A stretch of DNA of 64,000 bases, taken from assembly GCF_030445035.2 (NCBI RefSeq), contig NC_080680.1, forward strand, positions 49,675,212-49,739,211, written 5' to 3'. Positions 22,862-34,178 of the stretch are shown in pieces; position 1 is the first letter of the stretch, and the number at the start of each line of letters is the position of its first letter. The notes beneath the pieces are model-generated. The model was not told where the DNA came from, did no database searches, and saw only the letters and a program-made list of their open reading frames with translations. This DNA is from Dasypus novemcinctus (Eukaryota > Chordata > Mammalia > Cingulata > Dasypodidae). The position numbers and the translations under genes were made by a program.

Positions 22862-23236
22862 TTTATTTTTTTCAAAGATTTATTTATTTATCTCCCCTCC
22901 CCCTCCACCCCGGTTGTCTGTTCTCTGTGTCTGTTTGCTGCATCTTCTTTGTCCGCTTCTTTTTATTGTATCATCTTGTGTCAGCTCTCCGTGTGTGCGG
23001 TGCCATTTCTGGGCAGGCTGCACTTTCTTTCGCACTAGGCAGCTCTCCTTTCGGGGCGCACTCCTTGTGTGTGGGGCTCCCCTACGCGGGGGACACCCCT
23101 GCGTGGTACGGCACTCCTTGCGCGCATCAGCACTGCACATGGACTAGCTCCACACGGGTCAAGGAGGCCCGGGGTTTGAACCGCGGACCTCCCATGTGGT
23201 AGACGGACACCCTAACCACTGGGCCAAGTCCGCCGC
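22862..23236 (-). mobile_element. DAS-SINE, full-length, antisense
   Basis: Antisense tail 'aaagatttatttatttatct', C-rich tract, GC-rich body, then the head in antisense with box B 'gggtttgaaccgcg' and 'ccactgggccaagtccgcc'. Many CpGs survive. The TSD is obscured by the T-rich left flank. Confidence 0.93.
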
Positions 23237-23286
23237 TTCTGTGTATGTTTTAAAGAATGATATTTTGACTGCATGATTGGGAAGGG

Positions 23287-23632
23287 TTATGTATTAGTCT
23301 GCTAAAGGGGTGCCAATGCAAAGTACCAGAAATCTATTGGCTTTTATAAAGGATATTTTTGGGGGTAAAAGCTCACAGTTCCCACACTGTGGAAAATCCA
23401 ACTCAAGGTACTATAAGGGTACTTTTTCAACAAGGTCAGTTGCCACATGTTAAAGCAAGATGGCGGACAATCTTTGTCATCTTTCAGCCTTCCCCTCTGG
23501 GCTTCCTTTTCCTCTGAGGCCTTAACTTAATCATATCTGTAAAGATATTTCTTCCTTATAAGGTAACATTTACAGGTTCCTGGAACTAGTATCTTGTATC
23601 TTTAGGTGGACATTATTATTGCTAGTATATCT
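23287..23632 (-). mobile_element. MaLR/ERVL-like LTR, antisense
   Basis: It begins 'atgtattagtctgctaaagg' and contains 'aatgcaaagtaccagaaatc' and 'ggcttttataaagg', then 'aggccttaacttaatcatat' and 'taaggtaacatttacaggtt'. The layout resembles an antisense MLT1/MaLR LTR, but it may be a xenarthran-specific subfamily. Confidence 0.6.
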
Positions 23633-23639
23633 GCTGCTT

Positions 23640-24335
23640 AAATTTATAAGAAAATACAAAGGACCCGTAATAGCCAAAATGAAAACAAAGTTGGAGGACT
23701 AAGATTAAATGATATCAAGATATCTTATAGGGCAGCGGACTTGGCCCAGTGGTTAGGGCATCCGTCTACCACATGGGAGGTCCGTGGTTCAAATCCCCGG
23801 CCTCCTTGACCTGTGTGGAGTTGGCCCATGCGCAGTGCTGATGCACGCAAGGAGTGCTCTGCCACAACAGGGGTGTCCCCTGTGTAGGGGAGCCCCATGC
23901 ACAAGGAGTGCGCCAGTAAAGAGAGCCGCCCAGTGCGAAAGAAAGTGCAGCCTGCCCAGGAATGGCGCTGCACACATGGAGAGCTGACACAACAAGATGA
24001 TGCAACAAAAAGAAACACAGATTCCTGTGCCGCTGACAACAACAGAAGCGGACAAAGAAGAAGACACAGCAAAAAGACACAGAAAACAGACAACTGGGGT
24101 GAGGGGTGGAGAAGGGAGAGAAATAAATAAATCTTTATTAAAAAAAAGATATCTTATAAAGTTGCAGTAATGAAGACAATGTGGTGTTGTTGTAAAGATA
24201 GACAAATAGATCCATAGACTAGAAAAGAAATTCCAGGAACAGATTTATGTATATATAGTGAATTGATTTTCCACAAAGATTTAAAGGAGAAATAATAGTT
24301 TATTCAACAAATAGTGCTGGATATCCATATGCAAA
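23640..24335 (+). mobile_element. Old L1 ORF2 fragment, interrupted by a DAS-SINE
   Basis: 'caaaggacccgtaatagcca' and 'aaaacaaagttggaggacta' resume, after the SINE at 23730-24146, with 'agttgcagtaatgaagacaa', 'gatagacaaatagatcc' and 'ttttccacaaagatttaaag'. This is the ORF2 segment downstream of the reverse transcriptase domain. It has stop codons and no usable frame. Confidence 0.8.
23730..24146 (+). mobile_element. DAS-SINE, full-length, with perfect TSD
   Basis: Head 'ggcagcggacttggcccagt' with box B 'tggttcaaatccc', GC-rich body, an 'acaacaacagaagcggacaa' segment and an AAATAAATAAAT tail. It is flanked by a perfect 13-bp AAGATATCTTATA (23717-23729 and 24147-24159) inside old L1 sequence. 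Confidence 0.95.
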
Positions 24336-24344
24336 GAAATAAAC

Positions 24345-27214
24345 ATTCCAGGTTAAAAGTGAAAGGTTGGAAAAAGGTATCCTATGCAAATAGTAACCAA
24401 AAAAAGAGCTGAAGTAGTGGTACTAATATCAAACAAAAAAGATTTCAAATGAAAAACTATTATAAGGGATGAAGAAGTTCATTATATATTAATAAAAGGG
24501 GAATTCAGCAAGAAGAAATACTATACTAAATATTTATGCATGTAATCTGAGTGCCCCAAGATACATGAGGCACACACTGGCAAAACTGAAGGAAGAAATA
24601 GATGCATCTATGATAACAGCTGGAGATTTCAGTATACTACTCTCAGTATTGGATAGAACATCTGGACAGAGTATAAATAGAGAGCTTGAATAATATTATA
24701 AATGAATTAACAGACATCTATAGAGCATTTCATCCAAAAAGATCAGGATTACATTCTTTTCAAGTGCTCATGGACACTTCAGCAAGATAGACCATATATT
24801 GGGTCACAAGTCTCAATAAATTTATAAAGACTGAAATTATACAAAACATTTTCTCTGATCATAGTGAAACGAAGCTAGAAAGCAATAATGGAAAGGAAAA
24901 AGGAAAATTCATAAATATATGGAGATTAAACAACACACTCCAGTGTATCAAAGAAGAAATTATAAGATAATTCAGCAAATATTTTGAAATGAATGAAAAC
25001 GAAAATACAACATATCAAAACCTATGAGCCACAGCAAGGGCAGTGCTGAGAGAGAAATTTATAGCCCTCAATGCTTAACATTGAAAAGGAAGGAAGAACT
25101 AAAATTGAAGATCCAACTGCATACCTGGAGAAACTAGAAAAGAACAGCAAGCTTATCCCAAAACAAGCCAAAGGACATAGTAAAGATCAGAGCAGAATTA
25201 AAAGAAATCAACAACAGAAAATAATAGAGAGGATTAACAAAACCGAAAGTTGTTTCTTTGAGAGGATTGAAATTGAAAATCCCTTATCTAGACTGACAAA
25301 GAAAAAGAGTATATGCAAATAAATAAAATCAGAAATGATAGGGGGACACTACCACTGATCTCACAGAAATAAGAGAGATCTAAGAGAAATAAGAGGATAC
25401 TAATGAACACTGTATGCCAAAAACCTAGGCGTTTTAGACAAGATAGACAAATTCTAGAAACACATGAGCCACCTACTCTGACGGTAGAAGAAATAGAAGA
25501 CCTCAACAAAGCAATCACAAGTGAAAAAATACTCATAAAAAACCCTACAAAGATGAAAAGCCCAGGACCAGATGACTTCACAGGTGAATTCCACCAATCA
25601 TTCAAAGATGATCTAATATCAATCTTGCTTGAGCTCTTCCAAAAAATTTAACAGGAAAGACTGCAACTAAATTCATTCTATGAATCCAACATCACCCTAA
25701 TACCAAAACCAGATAAAGGTGCTACAAAAAAAGAAAATTGCACACCAATATCCTTAATAGAAACATATGCAAAAATCTTCAACAAAATACTTGCAAACCA
25801 AATCCAAAAGCACACTAAAATAATTATACACCAGAATCAAGTGGGTTTTATCCCAGGTATGCAAGGTTGGTTCAAAACAAGAAAGCCAATTAGTGTAATA
25901 AACCATATTGATAAATTGAAGAAGAAAAATCACATGATCCTCTTGATTAATGCAGAACATATGTTTGACAAAATACAGCACCCTTTCTTAATAGAAACAA
26001 TCTAAGAGAAAGAATAGAAGGAAGTTTTCTCAATATGGTAAAGTGCATATGTGAAAAACCTACAGCAAGCATCATACTCAATGGAGATAGATGGAAAGCT
26101 TTCCTGCTGTGATCAGGAATAAGACAAGGATGCCCACTGTCACCACTGTTATTCAATATTTTATTAGAAGTTCTAGCTAGAGCAATTAGGCTAAAGAAAT
26201 AGAAGGAATGCAAACAGGAAAGAAAAAAGAAAAAATTGTACTATTTACTGTTGATGTAATGATTACATCTAGAAAAATCTGAAAAATCCACAACAGAGCT
26301 ACTAGAACTAATAGATGAGTTTGAAGATTAATATGCAAAAACCAATAGAGTTTCTACACACTAATGATGTGCAATCTGAGGAGGAAATAAAAAAAATTCT
26401 ATTTATAATAGTGACTAAAAGAATCAAATATTTAGGAATAAATTTAACCAAGGACATAAAGGACCTGTATTCAAAAAACTACAAAACATTGCTGAAAGAA
26501 ACTGAGGAAGACTAAATAAATGGAAGGACCTTCCATGTTCATGGATTGGAAGCTTCAATATCAATAACATATCAATTCTACCCAAACTGATTTACAGATT
26601 CACCACAATCCCAATAAAAATCCCAACAGCCTTTTCTCCAGAAATGGAAAGGCCAATTGTTTAATTTATTTGGAAGGGTAAGGGGCCTCAAATAGCCAAA
26701 AATATCTTTAAAAAGAAGAGAAAAGTTGGAAGACTCTCCCTTCCTGACTTTAAAGCATATTACTCAGTTATAGTGGTAAAAACAGCATGGTACTGGTTTA
26801 TAGATGGACAGATTGACTAATGGAACCAAATCAAGAACTCAGAAATTGATTCTCACATCTACAGTTAAGTGATTTTTGACAAATCTCTCAAGCCTTCCCA
26901 GCTGGGCCAGAACAGTCTATTTAACAAATGGTGCTGGGAAAACTGTATAGACATATCCAAAAGAAAGAAACAAGACTAGTATCTCACACCTTATACAAAA
27001 ATTAACTCAAAATGGATCAAGGATGTAAATAGAAAAGTAACAACCATAAAACTCCTAGATGGAAATGTAGGAAAATATATTCAAGACTTTGTGGTAGGTA
27101 GTAGTTTCTTAAACCTTACACCCAAAGCAGAAGCAACAAAAAGAAAAATAGGTAAATGAAACCTCCTCAAAATCCAACACTTTTGAACCTCAAAGGACTT
27201 TGTCAAAAGTATGA
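24345..27214 (+). pseudogene. Old 5'-truncated L1 ORF2 (left part), split by later L1 insertions
   Basis: Reads as L1 ORF2 from within the endonuclease domain through reverse transcriptase, in plus-strand order. Supported blocks include 'gctgaagtagtggtactaat', 'gcagaattaaaagaaatcaa', 'cccaggaccagatgacttca' (25561-25580, the PGPDDFTGEF-type block), 'tcccaggtatgcaaggttgg' and 'acaaggatgcccactgtcac' (QGCPLS-type). The YxDD box is decayed. Frames change and stops are frequent, so there is no coding potential. Sequence corresponding to the next part of ORF2 reappears at 39353, which shows that everything between was inserted later. Confidence 0.85.
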
Positions 27215-27421
27215 AAAAGTGACAACCAGCAAGATGGCAGCAGAGTAAGGAGCTCCTAGAGTCAGTTCTGCTACAGGGCAGTTAGTAATCACCCACAGCT
27301 ATCTAAAGCACCTGTTTGGGGGCTGCAGGAGACCAGAAGAGCATCCTGCAACATTCTTGAAAGAAAGGAAGCAGGAGACTGCCCATCTGTAGAGAAGATT
27401 CATAAGAGCACTCCACACCAT

Positions 27422-28150
27422 GGAGGCTGGTGCCCATCTTCCACTGGAGACACAATCCACCTCAGGAGCTATTCCACAGCTGGAATTGGAAGCTCCACTT
27501 CCAAAATATTGGGGAGGAAGAGTTGGTTGGGCATCAACTTCAGTTACTGATTAGTAAATTTGTTGAGCTAAAATATAATCAATCCTAAGAACAGCTAAAG
27601 TTTGAACCAGTCCAAATCAGAAAGAGGCTAGTAGCCACCATCTTAACTCTGCACCTGGCATGAGGGGAAGAATCACAGTGCTGGTAGAGAGTGGCTTCTT
27701 TCCATCCAGATAAGATTGCAACTCTAGCATAAGCCCCATCTAGCAGGGAGGAAGCTGGGGAGACCTACACCAGCCTCTCTGGGATACAGGCCATGATACA
27801 GAGGCTGGTGATCATCCTACTCTGATGGTGCAAGACACCTCAGGACCTATTCTGAGGCTGGAATTGAAAGCTCCATTTCCCAAACACAGGGGAGGAAGAG
27901 ACTGATGGACACTGACTAAAGCTAGTAAACTTGGCTGGCTAAAGTATAACCCTAAGAACAGCTAAAGTTTGAACCTGTCCAAGTGAGAAAAAAGCCAGTA
28001 GCCACCATTTTTACTCTGCCCCCAGCATGAGGGAAGCCAGGCTGACTGAAAATCAGGGTGATGGTAAAGACCGGTTTCTTTCATCCAGATTGGTCTGCAG
28101 CCCTAGCCTAGACTTCAGCCTCATCTCTAGTAGCTAGAAGCTGGTGGGCC
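27422..28150 (+). repeat. Two tandem monomers in the L1 5' UTR (period about 378 bp)
   Basis: Shared ordered words occur in both copies: 'tggaattg.aagctccactt' (27481 and 27859), 'ggggaggaagag', 'taagaacagctaaagtttga', 'agtagccaccat.tt' and 'tttc.atccaga'. The copies are clearly diverged. The layout recalls monomer-type L1 promoters. Confidence 0.8.
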
Positions 28151-28572
28151 TGCATCAGTCTATCTAGTAATTGCAGGTACATGTGGCTGACACTGACTGA
28201 ATAATGGGAAGTCTACCATGGCAACTGCAGTCATCTTGGACCCACACTGCACAGATTGTTGCCCATATCTGCTCTGCCCTCCCAGGCAGGGGAGAAAGGG
28301 GCATAAAGACATATCAGTCTGGGGAACTACAGCCTAGGCCTGCACAACTTGGATTATTCCACATAGCTGTGGCTCTGTCCCTACCCCAGGCAAAGAAGAT
28401 AGTTGGGAGAAGCTTCATCAGTCCCAGGGGCAATGAGGGCAGCTTGAGTCTCCACAGCTTATAGCATCAACTACATCTTTGGCTCCTACTACACAACCAG
28501 CAAGGGAGAAATGCCAGGAGGCCCTAAACTAAAAGAGAAAAACTGCACCCAGAATAAATACTCTAGTAAACC

Positions 28573-29500
28573 ATGTGCCAAGACACCAACAAAAATTACA
28601 GTCCACACCAAGAAACAGGGAAAACAGGGAAACAAGTAAAGCCTCCAGATGATATAAAGGAGTTGAGACAACTAATCATAGATGTTCAAACAAATCTCCT
28701 TAATAAATTCAGTGAGATGGCTAAAGAGATTAAAGATATTAAGAAGACATTGGACGAGCAAAAAGAAGAATTTGAAAGCATACATAGAAAAATAGCAGAT
28801 ATTATGGGAATGAAAGTTGCAATGAATGAAATTAAAAATACACTGGAGTCACATAATAACAGATTTGAGAAGGCAGAAGAAATGATTGGTAAGCTTGAAG
28901 AAATCACCTCTGAAAGTGAACATATAAAAGAACAGATGAAGAAAAGTATGGAAAATATTGAACAAAGTCTCAGGAACAAAAAGACACCTAGAGAAGTGCA
29001 TACATATGTGTCCAATAGGAGTCCCAGAGAAAGAAGAGAAGGGAAAAGGGGCAGAAGGAATACTTGAAGAAATAATGGTAGAAAATTTCCCAACGCTACT
29101 GAAGGACATAGATATCCATGTCCAAGAAGTAGTACATATGGCCATCCAAAAAAATCTGAATAGACCAACTCCGAGACATATATTAATCAGAACGTCAAGT
29201 GCCAAAGACAAAGAGAGGATTCTGAGAGCAGCAAGGGAAAAGCAATGCATAACATATATGAGATACCCAATAAGATTAAGTGCTGATTTCTCACCAGAAA
29301 CTATAGAGTCAAGAACACAGAATTATGATATATTTAAGATACTGCAAGAGAAAAACTTCCATCCAAGAATCTTATAACCAGCAACTTTGTCTTTCAAAGA
29401 TGAGGGAGAGTTTAAAACATTCACAGGTAAACAGAAACTGACAGTTTTTAACCAAGAGACTGGCTTAGCAGAAAATACTAAAGGTTGTGATACAGCCTGA
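28573..29500 (+). pseudogene. L1 ORF1 (RNA-binding chaperone) pseudogene
   Basis: The frame opens at ATG 28573. It encodes a charged N-terminus, then a long coiled-coil region (about residues 35-130, Leu/Ile/Lys/Glu-rich). The frame shifts near 28990 into a second frame that carries the RRM/C-terminal region, with 'RPTPRHILIRTSSAKDKERI' at about 29165-29220. A TAA at 29375-29377 falls where the minus-strand L1 has Tyr in 'PRILYPA', and homology continues past it to about 29500. L1 ORF1p trimerises and binds L1 RNA; this copy cannot. Confidence 0.85.
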
Positions 29501-29599
29501 AAAGAAAAGACAGGAGCAAGAACCTGGAAGAGCATCTAGAGTGAAGATTATATCAATAAAATTAACTAAAAGTGTCAAAGAGTGGTGAAAATAAAATAT

Positions 29600-29960
29600 G
29601 ACAGATAAAACCCAAATATTCAGGAGTAAACTTATCCAACAATGTAAAAGCACTTGTATTCAGAAAACATTGTTAAAAGAAATTAAAAAAGGCCTAAATA
29701 ATTGGAAGAACATTCCATGTTCACAGATTGGAAGACTGATTATCATTAAGATATCGATTCTACTCAAATTGATATACATATCAAATGCAATCCTGATAAA
29801 AATTCTACCAGCATTTTTCAAATAAATGGAAAACATGATTATCAAATTTATTTGGAAGGGTTAGGGGTCCTGAATAGCCATAAACATTTTGAGAAGGAAA
29901 AGCAAAGTTGGAGTACTCTCATTTCTGGACTTTAAATCATATTACCTAGCTACGTGGTGA

Positions 29961-29991
<31 letters not shown>

Positions 29992-30312
29992 CAGCATTGT
30001 ACTGGCATAAAGACAGACATATAGACCAATGGGACTGAATTGATGGTTCAGAAACAGACCCTCACATGTATGGTCAAGTGATTTTTGACTAACCTGTCAA
30101 ACCCTCCCAGCTTGGGCAGAACAGTACATTCAACAAATTGTGCTGAGAGAACTGGATAACCATAGCCAAGAGAAGAAGAGAGGACCCCTATCTCACACCT
30201 TATACAAAAGTTAACTCAAAATGAATATAAAGCCTAAATATAAAAGCAAGAACCATAAAGCTTCTAGAAGAAAATGTAGGAAAATATCTTCAAGCCCTAG
30301 TGGCAGGTGGTG
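29600..30312 (+). pseudogene. Retained fragment of L1 ORF2, flanked by deletions
   Basis: Starts at 'IFRSKLIQQCK', continues with 'KNIPCSQIGRL' and runs through the region after the RT domain to 'aaaatatcttcaagcccta'. The endonuclease and RT core are missing upstream, and the Cys-rich C-terminus is missing downstream. An (AAAAC)n expansion at 29965-29993 interrupts it. Confidence 0.75.
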
Positions 30313-30329
30313 AATTCTAAAGGAGATAA

Positions 30330-31395
30330 GAGGAGGACTGAGATGGACTACTGAGGTTTAATCTATGTAGAAGTTTTAATTAGCTTTACTGAAAAAGTGT
30401 GGAAATGTACAGAGTTGATGGTAACACATTATAATGAGTAACAGCTGGTTTATAAATGGGAATGTGGCTCAAAATGGTAGTCTAGGGATGTAAATGCCTA
30501 TTGACAGAATGCTAGAGAAAAATCTAGGGACTGAACAGCACAGTAAACCCAGAGGTGGATGAGAATTGTAGTTGATGGTACAGACACAAGCATGTCCTTA
30601 GTGAGCTAGAACAAATATAATCACTATTGTACAGTGGTGAAAATGTGAAGAAGCATGGAAAAAATACAATTGGAATGACCTATGGATTGTGGTTAATAGT
30701 AATAATGTAATATCCTTGCATCAATGCCAAAGATGTAATGTGTTGATAATGAGGGAGTATGGAAAATTTATGCCAAATATATGTTATGGACCTGGTAATA
30801 AAATGATGATATTATCTCATGATCTATAACAAATGTTCCATCATGGTGTGGTGTGTTGATAGGTGTTTGGGAATTCTGCACATGTACTTGATTGTTTATA
30901 ACTTCTGTCATAAAAATATATTTTAAAAAATAATACTAGGGTGGGGTGGGGGGAAAATCACCATATGTAAGGTAAGGATTATAATTAGTAGTCAGATTTT
31001 AACAATATTCTTTCATACTTTCTAACAAATGTCTCATGACAGTGCAAGGTGTTGGTGGAGGGCTGATGTGTGGGACTTCTGTATGACATTATACATGTTT
31101 GCTTTGTATGTTTACAAGTTCACAACTTTTACCATATACTTATTGTGTATGTATGTTCATATATAAATGATATAAAAATAAAATGATGGGCTTGGGAAAA
31201 ATACTTTGGTTAGTAGTAATATTTTGAGGATACTCTTTAATCATTAGTTAAAAATGTTTAACAACAGTGTAAGGGCAAGGTATGAGAATGCTGTATGATG
31301 TTATGTATGTTTGTTTCATAAGTTCACAACTATTACCATACACTTATTGTTTATGTATGCTCAGGTATGAGTAATATACTTCAATAAATTTTTTA
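30330..31395 (+). mobile_element. L1 3' UTR with three tandem terminal modules
   Basis: Homologous to the antisense fragment at 6484-7190. The terminal module recurs three times: 'aacaaatgttcca...ttcataacttctg'-like at about 30828-30925, 'taacaaatgtctcatgacag' to 'aagttcacaacttttaccat' at about 31023-31137, and 'aaaaatgtttaacaacagtg' to 'aagttcacaactattaccat' at about 31250-31337. It ends at AATAAA (31383-31388), where the next L1 inserted. Confidence 0.75.
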
Positions 31396-31424
31396 TTTTT
31401 TATTTTTATTTATTTATTTTTTTT

Positions 31425-31531
31425 AAACTTTTAGAAGGTAACCTCTTTTTATAAGAGCACAGTGTTAGGAAAATGTACAAGAAACTGAAATTTAGGATTC
31501 ATTTTTGGGGGCCAGAAGAATTTTTGAAAAA
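31425..31531 (-). other. Probable L1 3'-transduced segment
   Basis: This lies between two separate poly(A) tracts of the same minus-strand L1 and inside its TSDs. It shows no similarity to the L1 3' UTR copies at 30330-31395 or 41700-44402. Readthrough past the L1's own weak poly(A) signal into source-locus flank explains this layout. Confidence 0.7.
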
Positions 31532-31569
31532 TTTTTTTTTTAATTTAAATTATTTATTTATTTTTAAAA

Positions 31570-34178
31570 ATTACATTCAAAAAATATGAGGTCCCATTCA
31601 ACCCCACCGCCCCCACCCCCCACTCCCCCCACAGCAACACTCTCTCCCCTCATCGTGACACATCCATTGCACCTGGTAAGTACATCTCTGAGTATCACTG
31701 CACCCCTAGTCAATGGTCCACATCATAGCCCACACTCTCCCACGTTCCATCCAGTGGGCCCTGGGGGGCTCTACAATGTCCCATAATTGTCCGTGAAGCA
31801 CCACCCAGGACATCTCCTTCTCCCGAAAACGCCTCCACATCTCATCTCTTCCTCCCATTCCCCAAACTCAGCAGCCACTATGGCTACCCTTCCCACACCC
31901 ATTCCACATTTTCTCTGTGGACATTGGATTGGTTGTGTCCATTGCACATCTATGTCAAGTGGGGGCTTAGATTCCACATGGATACTGGATGCACTCCTCC
32001 TGCTTTCATTTGTAGACACTCTAGGCTTCATGGTGTGGTGGTTGACCTTCTTCAACTCGATGTTAGCTGAGTAGGGTAAGTCCAATAAATCAAAGTGTAG
32101 GAGCTGAAGTCTGTTGAGGCTCTGGGCCTGGGTGTCATATTATCAGTCCAGAGATTCAAATCCCCTAAATATATCTAAAACCCCAGCACCAACTACAATT
32201 CCATTAAAGTAGCATGCAAGTCTTGTGAAAAGAGATCCCCTCTGAGACCAATTCCGTCACGCAGAAACACCACCTCCAGAGAAGGGCCATCTACCATGGC
32301 AGTGAACCCCATCGGCCATGATCATAGAACCCGTGGGTCTCTTTATTCTTCAAAAGAACCAATACCTGGGATTGTATCTATTTTATCTGTCTCTCAGACT
32401 CTGCTCATTTGTGCATAAGGGCATTCCTTCTGACAGCCTCCAGACTCTTTTTTAGAGACTCATAGCCTTATATTCTCATTTCTCCTTTCCATTTCCCCCT
32501 TACATTAGGTCAAACAGCATTTTGAAGTCATGTTATTATATGTAGACAGGGATATTCTGCTGATCCGTGTTGAACCTTTAAATTCAAGGTCCTTTTCTAG
32601 TTGCATCTTCAGCTGATATGTGGTAGTGATCCCTTGGTGCCAGGGAGGCTCATCCCCGGGTGTCATGTCCCACGCTGGGGGGACTGCACTGCATTTACAT
32701 GCTGAGTTTGGCTGTGAGAGTGGCCACATTTGAGTAACATGAAGGCTGTCAGGAGGAAACTCCCAGGCACAGTGCTACTCTAGGCCTTATTCTTATTGGA
32801 GGTGTATAGGCTCAAAAGCATAGCCATAAGTATCAGGAACCCACTGTTGGGCCCTCCTTCCTTCCTGGTTTTTGCCGTTGCACCTGGGGAACTGCTGCTG
32901 TTCCCCCAGGGTCCACGACAGTGACCCCTCGGCCAGGGGCCCAGTACCCCCCCCCCAGCTATTGTTTTTAATTGTTTCCACTATGAGTATATCTAGACAT
33001 TACTATATACCCTGGACATATGTCCTGTATAACTCCCTGTCAACCATATATATCCTGTCAATAACATCCTATATCAGTATTCCTCCGCTGCCATTGTTGA
33101 ACCACTCTGTGATCCAAAACTTCCTGTAAAGTCAATCCCAGCATGTCAGCTTCACAAGAGTCTTAGATCACCGAAATTCATATATACAATATAGAGTATT
33201 TCCCCAGAATCACCATAAAACCTTTTCCCTTCCACAGCGATAATCTCTTAACTTGTTCATATCATATTTCCTGAAACTGATGTACAGATTCCGAGACAAT
33301 AGCTTTCAAACAAGGTGACATCTGTGCTTACTATGTGGTCCATACTTTAGGTTGTACAGTTTTCTAAATTTTTTAGTTATCCTATGTTTTGCCTTATGGT
33401 TTACATTATTAGTCTGTCATCCCCTATATGTTTTTGGAGTAATATTACATGTTTTATATTCATCTTCGTGTATTCTCACAAAACTCCTCTCTTGCCCCCA
33501 TATTTACCTTGTTTCCATCCATTCCACATCCATTTTCCCCTCCCTTTGGGGCCCACAACGCCAGCCAATCTCCCTTTCCCGAGAAGCCATGTCCAGAGAT
33601 ACTTGCAGCAGTATTCAGGGCCTGACTTTCTCAACTGCCCTAATGCCCTGGGAGCCATCCTTTCTCACTAGAGATACAGTTCTCTCTATTTGATGGCATC
33701 AGTCCTCCCCAGGATGTGGGTCCACCCCAACTCTCACTTCTTGGGTCTCTTCCCAATGGTACAACCCACCTTGGCAAAATGAGCCTTCAGCTATTCGCCC
33801 AGAGTCCATCCCGCAACAGCCCATACCCCCTGAGCATCCTAAACAGGTAACCCTCCTACTTATATTTTGATACAATTTTCTCAACATTTTGTTCTCAATT
33901 AACACCTGACACTCTCCCATGTTCGTATGTTGCCCCTCCCTCCCCCCGATTTTTGGACAATATTACCCCTCTGCCCATCCCCAGCCCCCCTCAAACCCAC
34001 AAAGCCCCACCAAAAGGTAACCCCTTGCCCCCATTTTGTCCCTTCTTTGTGCTCATACTTACCACCAGCTCATCACAGATTCCACGCCTCCAGACATTAA
34101 CTCACATCCTTCCTCCACCCCCCGATTTCCTGTAAGCCTCTTTTCTGGTGTCTAGCTCTCTGAGGCAGTTTGCTTATT
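31570..34178 (-). mobile_element. L1 3' UTR, long (about 2.6 kb)
   Basis: Starts after the ORF2 stop with a purine/G-rich segment (C-rich on the plus strand at 33930-34125) and ends 'tgaatgtaatttttaaaaat'. A second copy of its distal 1.65 kb lies on the plus strand at 41700-43401, which confirms that it belongs to the element. It is several times longer than the human L1 3' UTR. Confidence 0.85.

Larger units (their letters stand above)
27215..31395 (+). mobile_element. Full-length-ended but internally deleted L1 (second layer)
   Basis: The 5' end 'accagcaagatggcagcaga' resembles that of the minus-strand L1 nearby, so the promoter end is present. The order is 5' UTR (27215-28572), ORF1 (28573-about 29500), a short ORF2 piece (about 29600-30312) and 3' UTR (30330-31395). 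Most of ORF2 is missing on both sides of the retained piece. It sits in the older L1, with related flanking words AAAGTATGAAAA (27204-27215) and AAAGTAGTGTGAAAA (39354-39368) as a decayed TSD. Confidence 0.8.

Noticed and set aside
22798-23202. 134-codon ORF rich in Cys, Ser and Gly, repeated in similar form at 4556-4894, 23789-24205 and 60229-60642
   Set aside because: All are frames through the GC-rich body of DAS-SINEs. Similarity among them is repeat homology, not a gene family.
27215-27260. AAGATGGCAGCAGAGTAAGGAG as a translation start of a host gene
   Set aside because: It is the 5' end of an L1. The equivalent 'gcaagatggcagctgag' begins the minus-strand L1 at 39334.
31771-32085. A 104-codon minus-strand ORF in the L1 3' UTR with a homologous ORF at 42762-42959, suggesting a conserved extra L1 protein
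   Set aside because: A codon-by-codon comparison of about 50 shared codons gave roughly ten amino-acid-changing and five silent differences, as expected of neutral drift. The 42762 copy terminates early.
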